NCBI GenBank assembly: GCA_038025085.1 | Contig: CM076153.1 | Coordinates: forward strand, 15,413,001-15,477,000 | Length of the DNA: 64,000 nt | Source of the DNA: Tetragonia tetragonoides | Taxonomy: Eukaryota > Streptophyta > Magnoliopsida > Caryophyllales > Aizoaceae | Reading direction: 5' to 3' | Shown here: positions 1 through 9,500 of the stretch, one piece after another | Layout: every line of letters starts with the position of its first letter | Position numbering within the stretch: the stretch's first letter is position 1 | Translations under genes and position numbers: made by a program | Notes under the pieces: generated by a model | Database searches by the model: none | What the model was told of the DNA's origin: nothing | Seen by the model: the letters and a program-made list of their open reading frames with translations, nothing else

Positions 1-1844
1 ACGAACGGGGCAAACGGCATGCGGTACTTATTGCACAAAAACGTTGTGTCGAATGTTATGACATCTCCAAAGTACCTGCTCGCAGTCCTAGCCCTAGCAT
101 CGGACCAGAAAACTGTTTTAAGTCTACCCTCTTCATCTTTCTCAATTGCACTGTAGAAATGGGGGTTCTGCACTTTCATCTTCGCAAAAAACCTCTCAAG
201 GTTTGCAGCATCTCCTCCCACTGTTTCTCTTCTCCTCCAGGCTTGTATGGCGTTTTTCAAATCTCTCCTATTGAATGTTAGATTTTCATTAAGATCCCCG
301 TTTTCAACAAGTATGGTGTTGAATATCTTAACAATGGGAAGCCCCGCAGTTTCGTGCTCCATGCACTTGCTCATCACGTAATCGTCTATGTACCTGAAAT
401 TTAGCATCCTCCTGCTGTTTGACGGGTCTAGCTCATGGTTGTGATCTAACTCACATACCGATACCTAAAAGAATTTTCCTTTATTCTCTAATCCAGCAAC
501 CCTTACCATGTAGCCTTCTGGTGCCTTTTTGCACTGAAACCTTATCCATCTCATCATGTGGTATTGTGGCTCCTTAGATCCTGTTTTCCTTCTACCAACC
601 CCTTGTTCTCGATAATCAGGATATATATTGTTCGATCATATACGGAATTCAAAGCCCATTTTGTAGGCGTATGTGTGGCAAAATTCAGCAAATTCAGATT
701 GAGCCTTGAATATCATACCAACCCTAGGTGCAACCAACACTTCCTCACTTCTCGGTTCCTCATTCAAGTTGACAACAACACTTGGTAAATCATCATCTTC
801 TGAATCATCTCCTCCCCAGTCATGTTCTCCCCATTCATCTTCTGAATCTTCTTCGGTTTCATCATGAGACTCCTCTAATGCCTGCTAGATTACAAAATAT
901 ATGTTAGCATTGCCTCATGATATTGAATAACCATTTATGGGGAAAATGAGTAACAGATAATCTCCTACACCATCTACATGTTGTTCGTCAACTAATATTC
1001 ATCAATAAAAGAGTCTTCCAGTGACCCTGGATTGTTCATCTTATTTCTAATTTAGTGATCAACAAATCATTCTGGCTAATACACGAGGAGGTTGCGATGT
1101 ACAAAAACACCATGTACAAATCAGCATGGTAACATCACAAAATAACGTGTAAAGTCCCTGTTACATTGTATTTTTATTGTTTCACTTACCACTGTTGGAT
1201 TGTTCTGCCCATCTGCATCATCACCCGCTTCATCAATCACAACCTCTGCATTGCTGTTTCTCAATTCCGTTTGTACTTCTCCTCCTTCCAAGCACTGTGA
1301 GCGGGTAAATTTAAAGGAACAAAACATGCTACGTTTATTTGAAGGATTTATTTATTGCCAATACAACATCTAAAATAAATGCATACTCTTTGAACAAAGT
1401 GGCATTCACATTTGCAGATTATTGGTGGGTACAATATGATACTTAAATACAAGCAAATCATTCACCAAAAGCCACTGTTTACAAAATTGTCATCCCATCG
1501 CATTTGCTTCCAAATAATCTGGGTTCTAATAAATTTATGTACGTTGTTGTCAATATTTGTACGTTGTTCCTACACAATACGGACTTCTAATAACTTTCAC
1601 AAGGTTTTCTTCCTACCTATGTTAATGTTTAAATGTGGACCGTTATTCCTACACATGTACACCTATAAATTTTTAACCAAAATTCATGAACAACTGTTAG
1701 TCTCCATTCTCAGATCTACAGTTTCCATTTCATTTTCAATAATATAACAAAGCGTTTAACATTCATTGCATATATTGCAGTAAATTTCGAACTTACGTTT
1801 AATTGTTCTTCCTCTTCCAGCAAGTTGTCAATGTAATCCCCCAT
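1..1844 (-). pseudogene. FAR1/FHY3-related (FRS) gene, 5' part, with two in-frame stops
   Basis: Minus-strand gene running off the left edge. Three exons with good GT-AG borders can be read: 1844-1797 (starts MGDYIDNLLEEEEQ), 1294-1190, and 881 to beyond 1. Exon 3 is very acidic at first, then carries a FAR1-type DNA-binding region (FKAQSEFAEFCHTYAYKMGF, later CELDHNHELDP, the zinc-ligand end of the WRKY-like fold). It reaches the start of a MULE transposase domain (NTTFLCNKYRMPFAPF) at the window edge. FAR1/FHY3 proteins are transposase-derived transcription factors, originally of phytochrome A signalling. Here a TGA at 636-638 and a TAG at 465-467 interrupt the same frame inside the DNA-binding domain. 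The first fits a CGA (Arg) to TGA change. No intron border removes either stop, so I call it a pseudogene or a decayed MULE-encoded gene. The family call is secure; whether it was a host gene or a transposon gene is open. Confidence 0.8.
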
Positions 1845-1849
1845 CGAAA

Positions 1850-2394
1850 TATGACCGACAGTGTTCGCGGGTAAATTATAAGACCAGCGCCGCAATAACG
1901 ACGAAATTTTATACCCTCGCCGGAAAAAGCCGCCGGATTATTTTTCCGTTCGCCGGAGGCTTTATATCTATCCCCAAATTTTCGACATCTAAATTTTAGG
2001 ACATTTGGGCGGTTTTTTAACTTTCCTTTCCCCCCTAAAGCTGAAAAGAATTCCCTCCCATTTCATTAACATTTCCCCCCAAAACCAATTTTCAGCTGCC
2101 ACGTGGCAAAATCTAACTGGGAGGACATGTGAGTGTAATATACACTCGTTGTATCGCTAGCCAGGTCCTCAAAATGTGGATAAGGTATGTGTTACATTTT
2201 TCCAAGTGGACGCTTTTGAAAGCGTGGAAAAAAAATTGTCCCCTATTAGTATTTTTGTTGTAGTGTGGTGTATTGTGTCTTGTTTGTTAAATGTTTACGT
2301 TTTTAAACTATATATTTTTAAGTCCTATTTGTTAAGCTATTATTAATATCATGTGCTAGTTATTTTTATGTGTTCAGTTGTAGCTTAAGTTGCG
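1850..2394. other. Upstream region of the FAR1-like pseudogene, no gene
   Basis: I see no coding sequence here. There is a palindromic G-box (GCCACGTGGC) at 2098-2107 and a GC-rich patch with repeated CCGCCGG/CGCCGG near 1920-1960. It could be the old promoter or a transposon terminal region; no terminal inverted repeat could be confirmed. Confidence 0.4.
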
Positions 2395-2434
2395 TAAGTT
2401 TTGAGGACGAAACTTTTTTTTAAGGTAGGTAGAG
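2395..2434 (+). mobile_element. 3' end of a Ty3/gypsy (Tekay-type) polyprotein plus polypurine tract
   Basis: The stretch around GAGGACGAAAC followed by a T run and a purine-rich AAGGTAGGTAGAG is the usual end of a chromovirus polyprotein and the polypurine tract just before its 3' LTR. It sits immediately left of the TGTAAT that starts the LTR. No other polyprotein sequence is left. Confidence 0.55.
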
Positions 2435-3798
2435 TGTAATACACGAGAAAATTAAAGTACTAAGATTAATGCTAATAGAGGGAGTCACCCGTAACCAGTG
2501 GTGCTATTAGTACTAGTATTTATTTGTTCGGGTCATTTGAGGTTCTTTGTAGTATTTAGAGTGACCTATATAAAGTATAGTACTTATATAAGGACACCCA
2601 AATAATGAAACTTGATTATGTCTGATCCGTTAAAACTCGTACCAAAATTAATGAGATATAGCAAAAGTAAGATAAATAAATAAATACATAGATTTATTTC
2701 ATGTTTATCCATTTAAATCTTAATACTTAAGTTTTCTCATTCTTATCTTATCTATTATGCATTTATATCCTATCATTAATTCATTCTTATCCTTTTATTC
2801 ATACTTATTCTTTAAGTCATACCTATCCTTTAATTCATACTTATCCTATTCTTTTATTAATATTTATTAGAATCTTAGGTAGTATCAAAGGAGTCCCAAG
2901 TAGTCCATTTAGCATGCTTTAGGCATTTTGTTGTTCGAAAACCACAGAAGGAAAGAAACTTCTTCTGAGAAATAATAAGGGAAGGAGAAAGGAAAATGAG
3001 AGGAAGTCGAATCTCTCTCTAAACTCCCCCCCCCCCCTCTAGCCCCACCCAACCACCGTCGATTTACCGCCGGCAGCCGATTTTCGATCGGAAACCACCA
3101 TCGGTTGTCGGCGGGCCTTAATTTCGCTTTGCCCAGGTCTGATTTTCTTGTCTCAAGCGTTTTGTGGCACATGCAGGACATTCCATCTTTGTTTTTCTAC
3201 CTCTTCAAAGTGTGGAGTTCTACTGGGTAGCCTCCGATCAATCATCGGTGTTTGGTTTGTTGTGATTCTAACTGGTGGGTCTTGATTACAGGTCTTACTA
3301 CCCTTCTTTATCCTACTTAATCTCTAGTTTGCTTTTGATTAGTAGTTTACCAGTGTTGTAGCTCTTTGTGTTTTTGGAATTTGGCTTCTCCTTGTTGCGT
3401 TTCTTTCCATTCGGATGGTTTGGTGGGCTGGTTGTCTTCTCAGTTTCATTCGATTGTTTCCCCATTTTCTTTCTATGGATTGTGACTCGATCCGTATGGC
3501 ATTAATTTCTTATCATCTTGATGATGATAATTGACGAGGAAATTGAACATTTCCTCATGACCTTGGAAGGCCCCCAGGAGGCCCTCCTCGTCGCCAAGAA
3601 CCTGAAAGAGAATGGGAACATTCTGTATAAACAAGGTCGGGTTGATGATGCTGCTAACACATATGGAAAAGCTATTAAACTGCTTTGCTTTTGTATGCCT
3701 ATGGATTCAAATGAAGCTTCGATTTTCTGCGAGTTGGTTATTTCTCTTAATCTGAATCTAGCTATGTGTGCACTTAAATTTCACGTCTTTGTACAAGC

Positions 3799-4301
3799 TG
3801 TTAGAAACAAGGCTAATGAAGGAACAAACTTATCTCAAAAGAAAGTCGTGGCGTGACGAATCACTGCCCTAAAGTCGAATTTGCCCCCACACGTACACTA
3901 GGGAATTTCAGGCAACCGACCTCCAGGGATACACGACAACCAAAGCTCCGGTGTACTGCGATGCAATGGTTTTGAGAGCAAACTGATCTACTGCCAAGAC
4001 TAGAGAAGAAAAGAGGATTTGAGAGTGTCTGTTTTTTGGTGTGCCCAAAAGAAATCAAGAAACAAAGTATATAAAGAGAAGAAATATGTAACCGCAAAAT
4101 AATTAATGTGGGGCGGATTTTTAGGGAGGTAATAATGGTTAGTTATTTTGTAACGGTTACAGAATCTTTTTGCCGGTCAAACGAAACACTTTTCTCTTCT
4201 CTACCAATGTGGGACAATGGATTTTATGAACAAGGATTTTGTGGGACTTTACTTTGAAGCATACCAAGCTTCATGAAGCATATCAAGCTTCATTTCCAAC
4301 A
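3799..4301 (-). repeat. LTR (3' LTR of the 3799-6418 element)
   Basis: 503 bp, TG...CA ended. By eye it differs from its partner only near 4220 (GGACAATGGATT against GGACAATGAATT), pointing to a very recent insertion. Confidence 0.9.
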
Positions 4302-5623
4302 ATCCCCCACATGATTCAAAGAAAAGTGGTAGAAGAAGTCCATGGCAGTAGGAGGTCGCACGTTACGATACTAATGTCTTGTGGACTTGAATTAGTACCT
4401 TGTGCTTACAAGTTTGCCCAACAACCATTTAGGTGGAAAACATTCCTTGAACCTTTCACGGTATTTGTTCAGTACAAACTGCGCACTAGTTTAACCTCAA
4501 AATCAGATTTACTCTCGCGAAAAACATATATACATTAGCCCCTTACGTGCCTGGATATTTCTGTGAACGCTCTAGAGAGTTATTAGCCCAAATGCTCTCA
4601 TAGGGGGCGGGCAATTCCCCCACATTCACATAGGTGAGTTCATCAAGTGTGTACTGTCTCACACCACCTTACAAGATTATGAACTCATTAAGAGCTAAAA
4701 TGCTCAACCTCACACACATGACAGTATACGAAAAAATACTACATCATTTTATAGAGGAATGGGGTTTGTAGTACATGACTGGAGTTGTTTTGTGATTTCG
4801 TTTGACCTCATTGAACCTGGATATATTCCAGGTTGGGTATCCATCACAATTCACTCCCACTGGGCTGAAGCCCCATTCCTAGTGCTGACTCAAGCACTAT
4901 CTTTCCACAAAGGCCTTTGGAAGAGGATTTGCAAGTTCCTCTCCAACTTAACACACTCGAGTGATATCACATTATATCTGATCAGATCTTTCACAATTTC
5001 CATGTCTAAGGCATACATGCCTTCTCTTTCCATTGAAAGAATAGTTGTGGGCTACTCTATTAGCCACTTGACAAACACAATTGACAATCACAACACATGG
5101 ATACTAGTGGAGCCGGTCTCCCCCACAATGGAATATCTGTAGGCAAACTTCTTAGCCATTCAGCTTTTTAACCTGCCACATCCTTGAATAAAAATTTAGA
5201 TTCCATTGTTAATCTTTGCAACACAAAAATGTTTGAAAATTTTCCAAAATATAGCAGCACTAGCAAGAGTATTCTTCATTCTAGGAGACTTAGTTGGCAT
5301 GGCAAATTCCTTCAAATACAAGGAAAATTCTTGTAGTGCAAATTAAACCCCAATTAATAGTACCTTACCAATACCTCAATAATATAATCAAAGTATTCCA
5401 ATAATCATGATTGGGGTTATGAGTATATCTACTCAACTTGCATACGTCATATGCTATATTTGGTATGGTATAACTCATCAAACACTTCCAACACTCTTAA
5501 CATATTCTCCTTGTAATACACTATTACTTCTATTCTTTTCTAACTGAATGTTAGAATCATAAACGAGAGTAGAATCAAAATTGACTAAATTTTTTTTTTT
5601 TATTTTTAACAAAATTTCTCAAC

Positions 5624-5848
5624 TTAATGAGACTGATTCAAACCCAAACTCTCAAAAATTCTAGTGATTTTAATGCTAAGAATTACATCCGTTTCATTCA
5701 TGTCTCTCATATCAAAGCACGATTTCAAGAAAAATTTTGTTGTGTTTACCACATCTATACTTGTACCAAAATTTAGCAAGTCATTCACCGATAAGCATAT
5801 TATAACATACTTATTCTCATCACATTTATAATAATGACAAGCATTCAT
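5624..5848 (-). pseudogene. Copia reverse transcriptase fragment
   Basis: A 74-codon minus-strand frame matches the palm region of Copia reverse transcriptase: ICLSVNDLLNFGTS stands where the YVDDMLIFGTS active-site motif normally lies, followed by KFFLKSCFDMRDMNETDVIL and IKITR. The two catalytic aspartates are replaced (VN instead of DD), so the fragment cannot be active. It sits close to the element's 5' LTR, showing that most of gag and pol was deleted. Confidence 0.75.
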
Positions 5849-5915
5849 TTATAATAATCATGATTCCATCACCAGCCACAAAAAATAAATGAATAAAAAA
5901 AATTCGACTTTAGAA

Positions 5916-6418
5916 TGTTAGAAACAAGGCTAATGAAGGAACAAACTTATCTCAAAAGAAAGTCGTGGCGTGACGAATCACTGCCCTAAAGTCGAATTTG
6001 CCCCCACACGTACACTAGGGAATTTCAGGCAACCGACCTCCAGGGATACACGACAACCAAAGCTCCGGTGTACTGCGATGCAATGGTTTTGAGAGCAAAC
6101 TGATCTACTGCCAAGACTAGAGAAGAAAAGAGGATTTGAGAGTGTCTGTTTTTTGGTGTGCCCAAAAGAAATCAAGAAACAAAGTATATAAAGAGAAGAA
6201 ATATGTAACCGCAAAATAATTAATGTGGGGCGGATTTTTAGGGAGGTAATAATGGTTAGTTATTTTGTAACGGTTACAGAATCTTTTTGCCGGTCAAACG
6301 AAACACTTTTCTCTTCTCTACCAATGTGGGACAATGAATTTTATGAACAAGGATTTTGTGGGACTTTACTTTGAAGCATACCAAGCTTCATGAAGCATAT
6401 CAAGCTTCATTTCCAACA
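5916..6418 (-). repeat. LTR (5' LTR of the 3799-6418 element)
   Basis: 503-bp partner of the repeat at 3799-4301; the right-hand target duplication CAAGC follows at 6419-6423. Confidence 0.9.
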
Positions 6419-8132
6419 CAAGCTAGGCAATTGTGCTCCTTGGTATTGGATTTTGATCCAACAAATGTCAAAGCCCTTTATAGAAGGGCTCTTGCTTCTA
6501 TAAAAATGAATAATTATGGAGCGGCTTGTGATGATCTTACTATGGCTGTGGTTTTGAACCAAAGAATCGGGATGTTATTCGGGAGTTAGATAATGCCAGG
6601 AACCTACTGAAATTGACTACCAACGGGAAAAGAGTTTTTGAGAACGATGACTACGAACCTAGGGGAAGTAAGAGAGCTTTTACATGTGCTGAGCCCTTTG
6701 ATAAGCCATCGGGTAGAGTTTCTAAGGACTTGGGAGCTTCTTCGACTAGCTCGGAATGCTCTCCCTCTCAAGAAGGTCACATGGAAGTCTCTGACCCTCG
6801 TAATGGTGGAGATGAAGATAATGGTCCTGATGCCTCTATAGTGGATGGTGTGAGTAAGGATTCTGGAGTTATTGATTTGCAGAAACAGCAAAAGAAACAG
6901 AGCAAGCTTAGCTTTGTTGGCCGGAAAAATAAACGTGCTTTTCTTCATCTGTCCCCATCTACCTATGAAGAAATCTGTAAAGGGAAAGAAGTCAATTGCT
7001 ACCATTCTCGTAGGTTCTCTGTCATGACCATTCGAGTCCTTCAACAGGATAATCATGATGTTGAAATGTTGTCAACTAACTCTGGTACTCCTGGTGGTGG
7101 AAATTTCTTGAGTCCTCATGGCCCAAATTCTGTAAAGTTGCCAGAGAATCAAGGGTTTTGTGTGGATAATTCTAGTTATGTTGCTGACACGGTGGAAGTT
7201 GCTTTGGTAGTTAACGAAAGATCTGAAGTTATTACAGGATATCCTTCCTCTTCAGATTCTGCCCCCATATCACAGAAATCTATTACTAATACTCCAAGTG
7301 CAAGTTCAGTGAACAACACCCCTTCTTCTGGGTTGTTGGTTCTCTGCTGAACCCAAAGCTCGAAGCCGTGTGTATCCACGTATCTTTGGTTCTTATGGTT
7401 CCCATAAGGGTTCATTATCTCGCAGGAAACTTACAGGTACGAAACGCAAGTTTGATCCATTAACGTCAACCGGAGTAAGGTTTTTTCAGCATAAGCGCCC
7501 TTCCCTTAATCTGCGCATGAAAAACTCTTACCGCATTGCTGAAGAGGATTGCCCCCCTAGGAAGAAGTCTATATGTAATGTCTTTAGTTTATCTCTTACT
7601 AATATGTATGGTAATCTAGCTTATATGTGCACAGAAGCTTGCGGCTAGACCTAGCTTTTCTTGTCACCTAGCTATTAGTTAGATACTTTGGTTAGTCTCG
7701 TGGTTTCTAATTTGTGGATTAATTACATGGGTTACTTTAACTGGTAGATTATATATGTGTTTGGGACTTGATATACACGCTTTAAAGATATTTTCTTAGT
7801 ATTCATCTTATATATTAAAATTATGGTTTTATATGCGTATATTATTTGAGAAATATGTTATTGTTTGCAAGTACTTGTGTATACCTTGTTTAGCATATTT
7901 TCAATTTAAATGAAAGAGATATATGACCTTGTATTTGTGTGGTATGTGAAGAGAAGTTTTGAGCTAAGTGAAAGGAATGATTTTGATAAGTAGATGTTCT
8001 TGAGCCATATAAGTTTTTGCAAGTGAAGGTTACTATAAAGACTACGTAAGTACGCAATGGGGCCCTAAGCCTACTAAGTGTGCACACATGTTACAAAGGC
8101 GACTCAAGGGGATTCGGTTTCTGGCTGTACTT

Positions 8133-8208
8133 GGGACTTTTGTCCAACAATGGGACTTCGGTCCAACAATGGGACTTCGGTCCGCTAATGAGACTTCGGT
8201 CTACCAAC
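8133..8208 (+). repeat. 19-bp tandem repeat, four copies, in the Tekay LTR
   Basis: Units beginning GGGACTTCGGTCC (first copy GGGACTTTTGTCC, last GAGACTTCGGTCT) recur every 19 bp at 8133, 8152, 8171 and 8190. Short arrays of this kind are common in Tekay LTRs. Confidence 0.85.
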
Positions 8209-8831
8209 GATGATCCGATCTTGCATAAACGGACTATGATCAAGAGAATGTACTTGTTTGTTTTTGAGATTGATTGTGCTGTGTGATTTTATTGGTAAAT
8301 GATTTTCAAATATTATTTTTGGATGCTAAGAGAATATTCAGCTCTTTTGCTGATTTTATAAAATGTATATGTGTGTGTGTCTATTTTTCTTCAATGGTGG
8401 GCCCATGATGAACATGTACGAAATTTGTTTGTACGGGGGAGTAGATTGGTGTATGTTTTACAGGTTGATGATTTGTGAAGATCCACGGACGAGTGGATGT
8501 AGAGCTGCCAAGAAGTGGATCAATTTGCTTATTTATTTACAGTTGGGGGATCAACGACTCTAGAAGTAAGGATTCAGTATAGTAGTTTTTAATAGGTTTA
8601 TTTAGATATTAAGCTAGTCTATTAGTGTTTGTAATTACACTGGCTTATTAATAAAAGGTTTATTATTTTCTCTAGTTTGTAGAGCCTCTATCCTAAAATG
8701 GTCAGTTTAAGTCGCCTTGTATTTTTTTTACGGGAGATACGGCGGTAAGGCCAATTTCTTTAATCTAGGTTTTGGTGCCTGATTCTGATAAATTAGTATA
8801 AGCAGTCACCTGATTATGCCGAAACATTACA

Positions 8832-9000
8832 GAATGGTATCAAAACAGCGAAAGCTAGAAAATTGAATAAGTCTTGAACCTAAATATTTCTGAAGTTCGA
8901 GGGGTTATGTTACATTTTTATTTTTACTTTTTAATAAGGGCTGGGTAAGAAAATGGGTGATGTTCGAAGCGTCTCCTCTCGAATGTACCTAACCTGACGG
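8832..9000 (+). mobile_element. Primer-binding site and leader remnant of the Tekay element
   Basis: TGGTATCAAAACAGCG at 8835 resembles the tRNA-iMet complement TGGTATCAGAGC used by Tekay elements. The following AT-rich leader with AGGGGTTATGTTAC fades out by about 9000; no gag sequence follows. Confidence 0.5.
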
Positions 9001-9416
9001 GGTGATGTTACATAAGTTACCACCTGATGCACCCTTTGTTTTAATCTTCTTAGCTGAAATACCAGAACGTCCCTTATTGAAAGACTTCCAACTACCCAAC
9101 TGTAATATCATCAGAAACCCATTAATGCCCACCACAGATAAGTAGAAAAATCAGGACAAACAAATTAACAATGACTCCAATAATAGACATGCAAAGTTTG
9201 CAAAGGAAATCCTTCCCCTCAAAAAAAGAAGAGTTTGCAAAGGAAATCCAATTACCAAATCAATCAAAGGAAACAAATTAGTGACTGATAATAAATATGA
9301 TCAAGGAATGAAATGATCATCATCACTGCTCTCACCTACTCACTCTAACACCTGGAGAGTCTTAAATCCACATTGAATCACCACCGTCTGATTTTAATGT
9401 CTCACACTAATTTGTG

Positions 9417-9500
9417 CTATATATCTTGCATTTTCTGATGCCTTCACATAGTTGAGAGAGGAGAGAGAGAGAGAGAAGAGAGAGAGAGGAGAGAGAGAGA
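9417..9500 (+). promoter_or_regulatory. TATA box and GA-rich 5' leader of the CAD-family gene
   Basis: GCTATATATC at about 9417-9425 lies roughly 80 bp before the ATG at 9501. A GA-microsatellite (9454-9500) fills the leader and runs up to the start codon. The transcription start is probably near 9450 (inference). Confidence 0.5.

Larger units (their letters stand above)
3799..6418 (-). mobile_element. Short non-autonomous Copia-type LTR retrotransposon inside the TPR frame
   Basis: Two 503-bp direct repeats (3799-4301 and 5916-6418) begin TGTTAG and end CCAACA, flanked by the 5-bp target duplication CAAGC (3794-3798 and 6419-6423). On the minus strand a polypurine tract (GTGGGGGAT) abuts the left LTR, so the element points left. 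The 1.6-kb interior has only one recognisable coding remnant, a Copia reverse transcriptase piece at 5624-5848. No standard tRNA-iMet primer site follows the minus-strand 5' LTR. It was presumably mobilised by an autonomous relative. Confidence 0.88.
3518..7648 (+). pseudogene. TPR-domain (Hsp90 clamp-type) reading frame, interrupted and frameshifted
   Basis: The left part (3518-3798) starts MMMIIDEEIEHFLM and holds TPR1 (AKNLKENGNILYKQG) and the start of TPR2 (SLNLNLAMC). A retrotransposon then intervenes, and the frame resumes at 6424 with RQLCSLVLDFDPTNVKALYRRA (end of TPR2, TPR3). The K/N, N and K/R residues at the usual places of a carboxylate clamp are present, as in FKBP and Hop-type Hsp70/Hsp90 co-chaperones. 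At 6559-6560 one C is missing (AACCAAAG where AACCCAAAG is expected), shifting the frame. The next frame runs 6561-7350 as a Ser/Lys-rich region I do not recognise. A further shift near 7325-7345 leads to a basic tail (PRIFGSYGSHKGSLSRRK) ending at 7648. No introns are apparent. It lies inside what looks like a Tekay LTR, so it may be a captured cDNA; a decayed host gene is the alternative. Confidence 0.65.
2435..8831 (+). mobile_element. Very long Tekay-type (Ty3/gypsy) LTR, with a later Copia insertion and a TPR frame inside
   Basis: The block begins TGTAATACACGAG right after a polypurine tract and ends GAAACATTACA. Three bases further on is a tRNA-iMet primer-binding-site-like TGGTATCAAAACAGCG at 8835. 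The TGTAAT/ATTACA ends are mutually inverted, as LTR ends should be. The last kilobase has typical Tekay LTR sequence, including a 19-bp tandem repeat (8133-8208). Without the Copia insertion and its duplicated 5 bp the LTR would be about 3.77 kb, within the range of Del/Tekay LTRs. The order polyprotein end - LTR - primer site means the surrounding element is cut down on both sides. That both ends belong to one LTR is inference; two unrelated LTR pieces flanking a gene remain possible. Confidence 0.5.

Noticed and set aside
6604..7056. 150-codon minus-strand frame opposite the TPR-linked Ser/Lys-rich region
   Set aside because: Lies entirely antisense to a longer, compositionally biased plus-strand frame; no family motif, no start context or splice signals.
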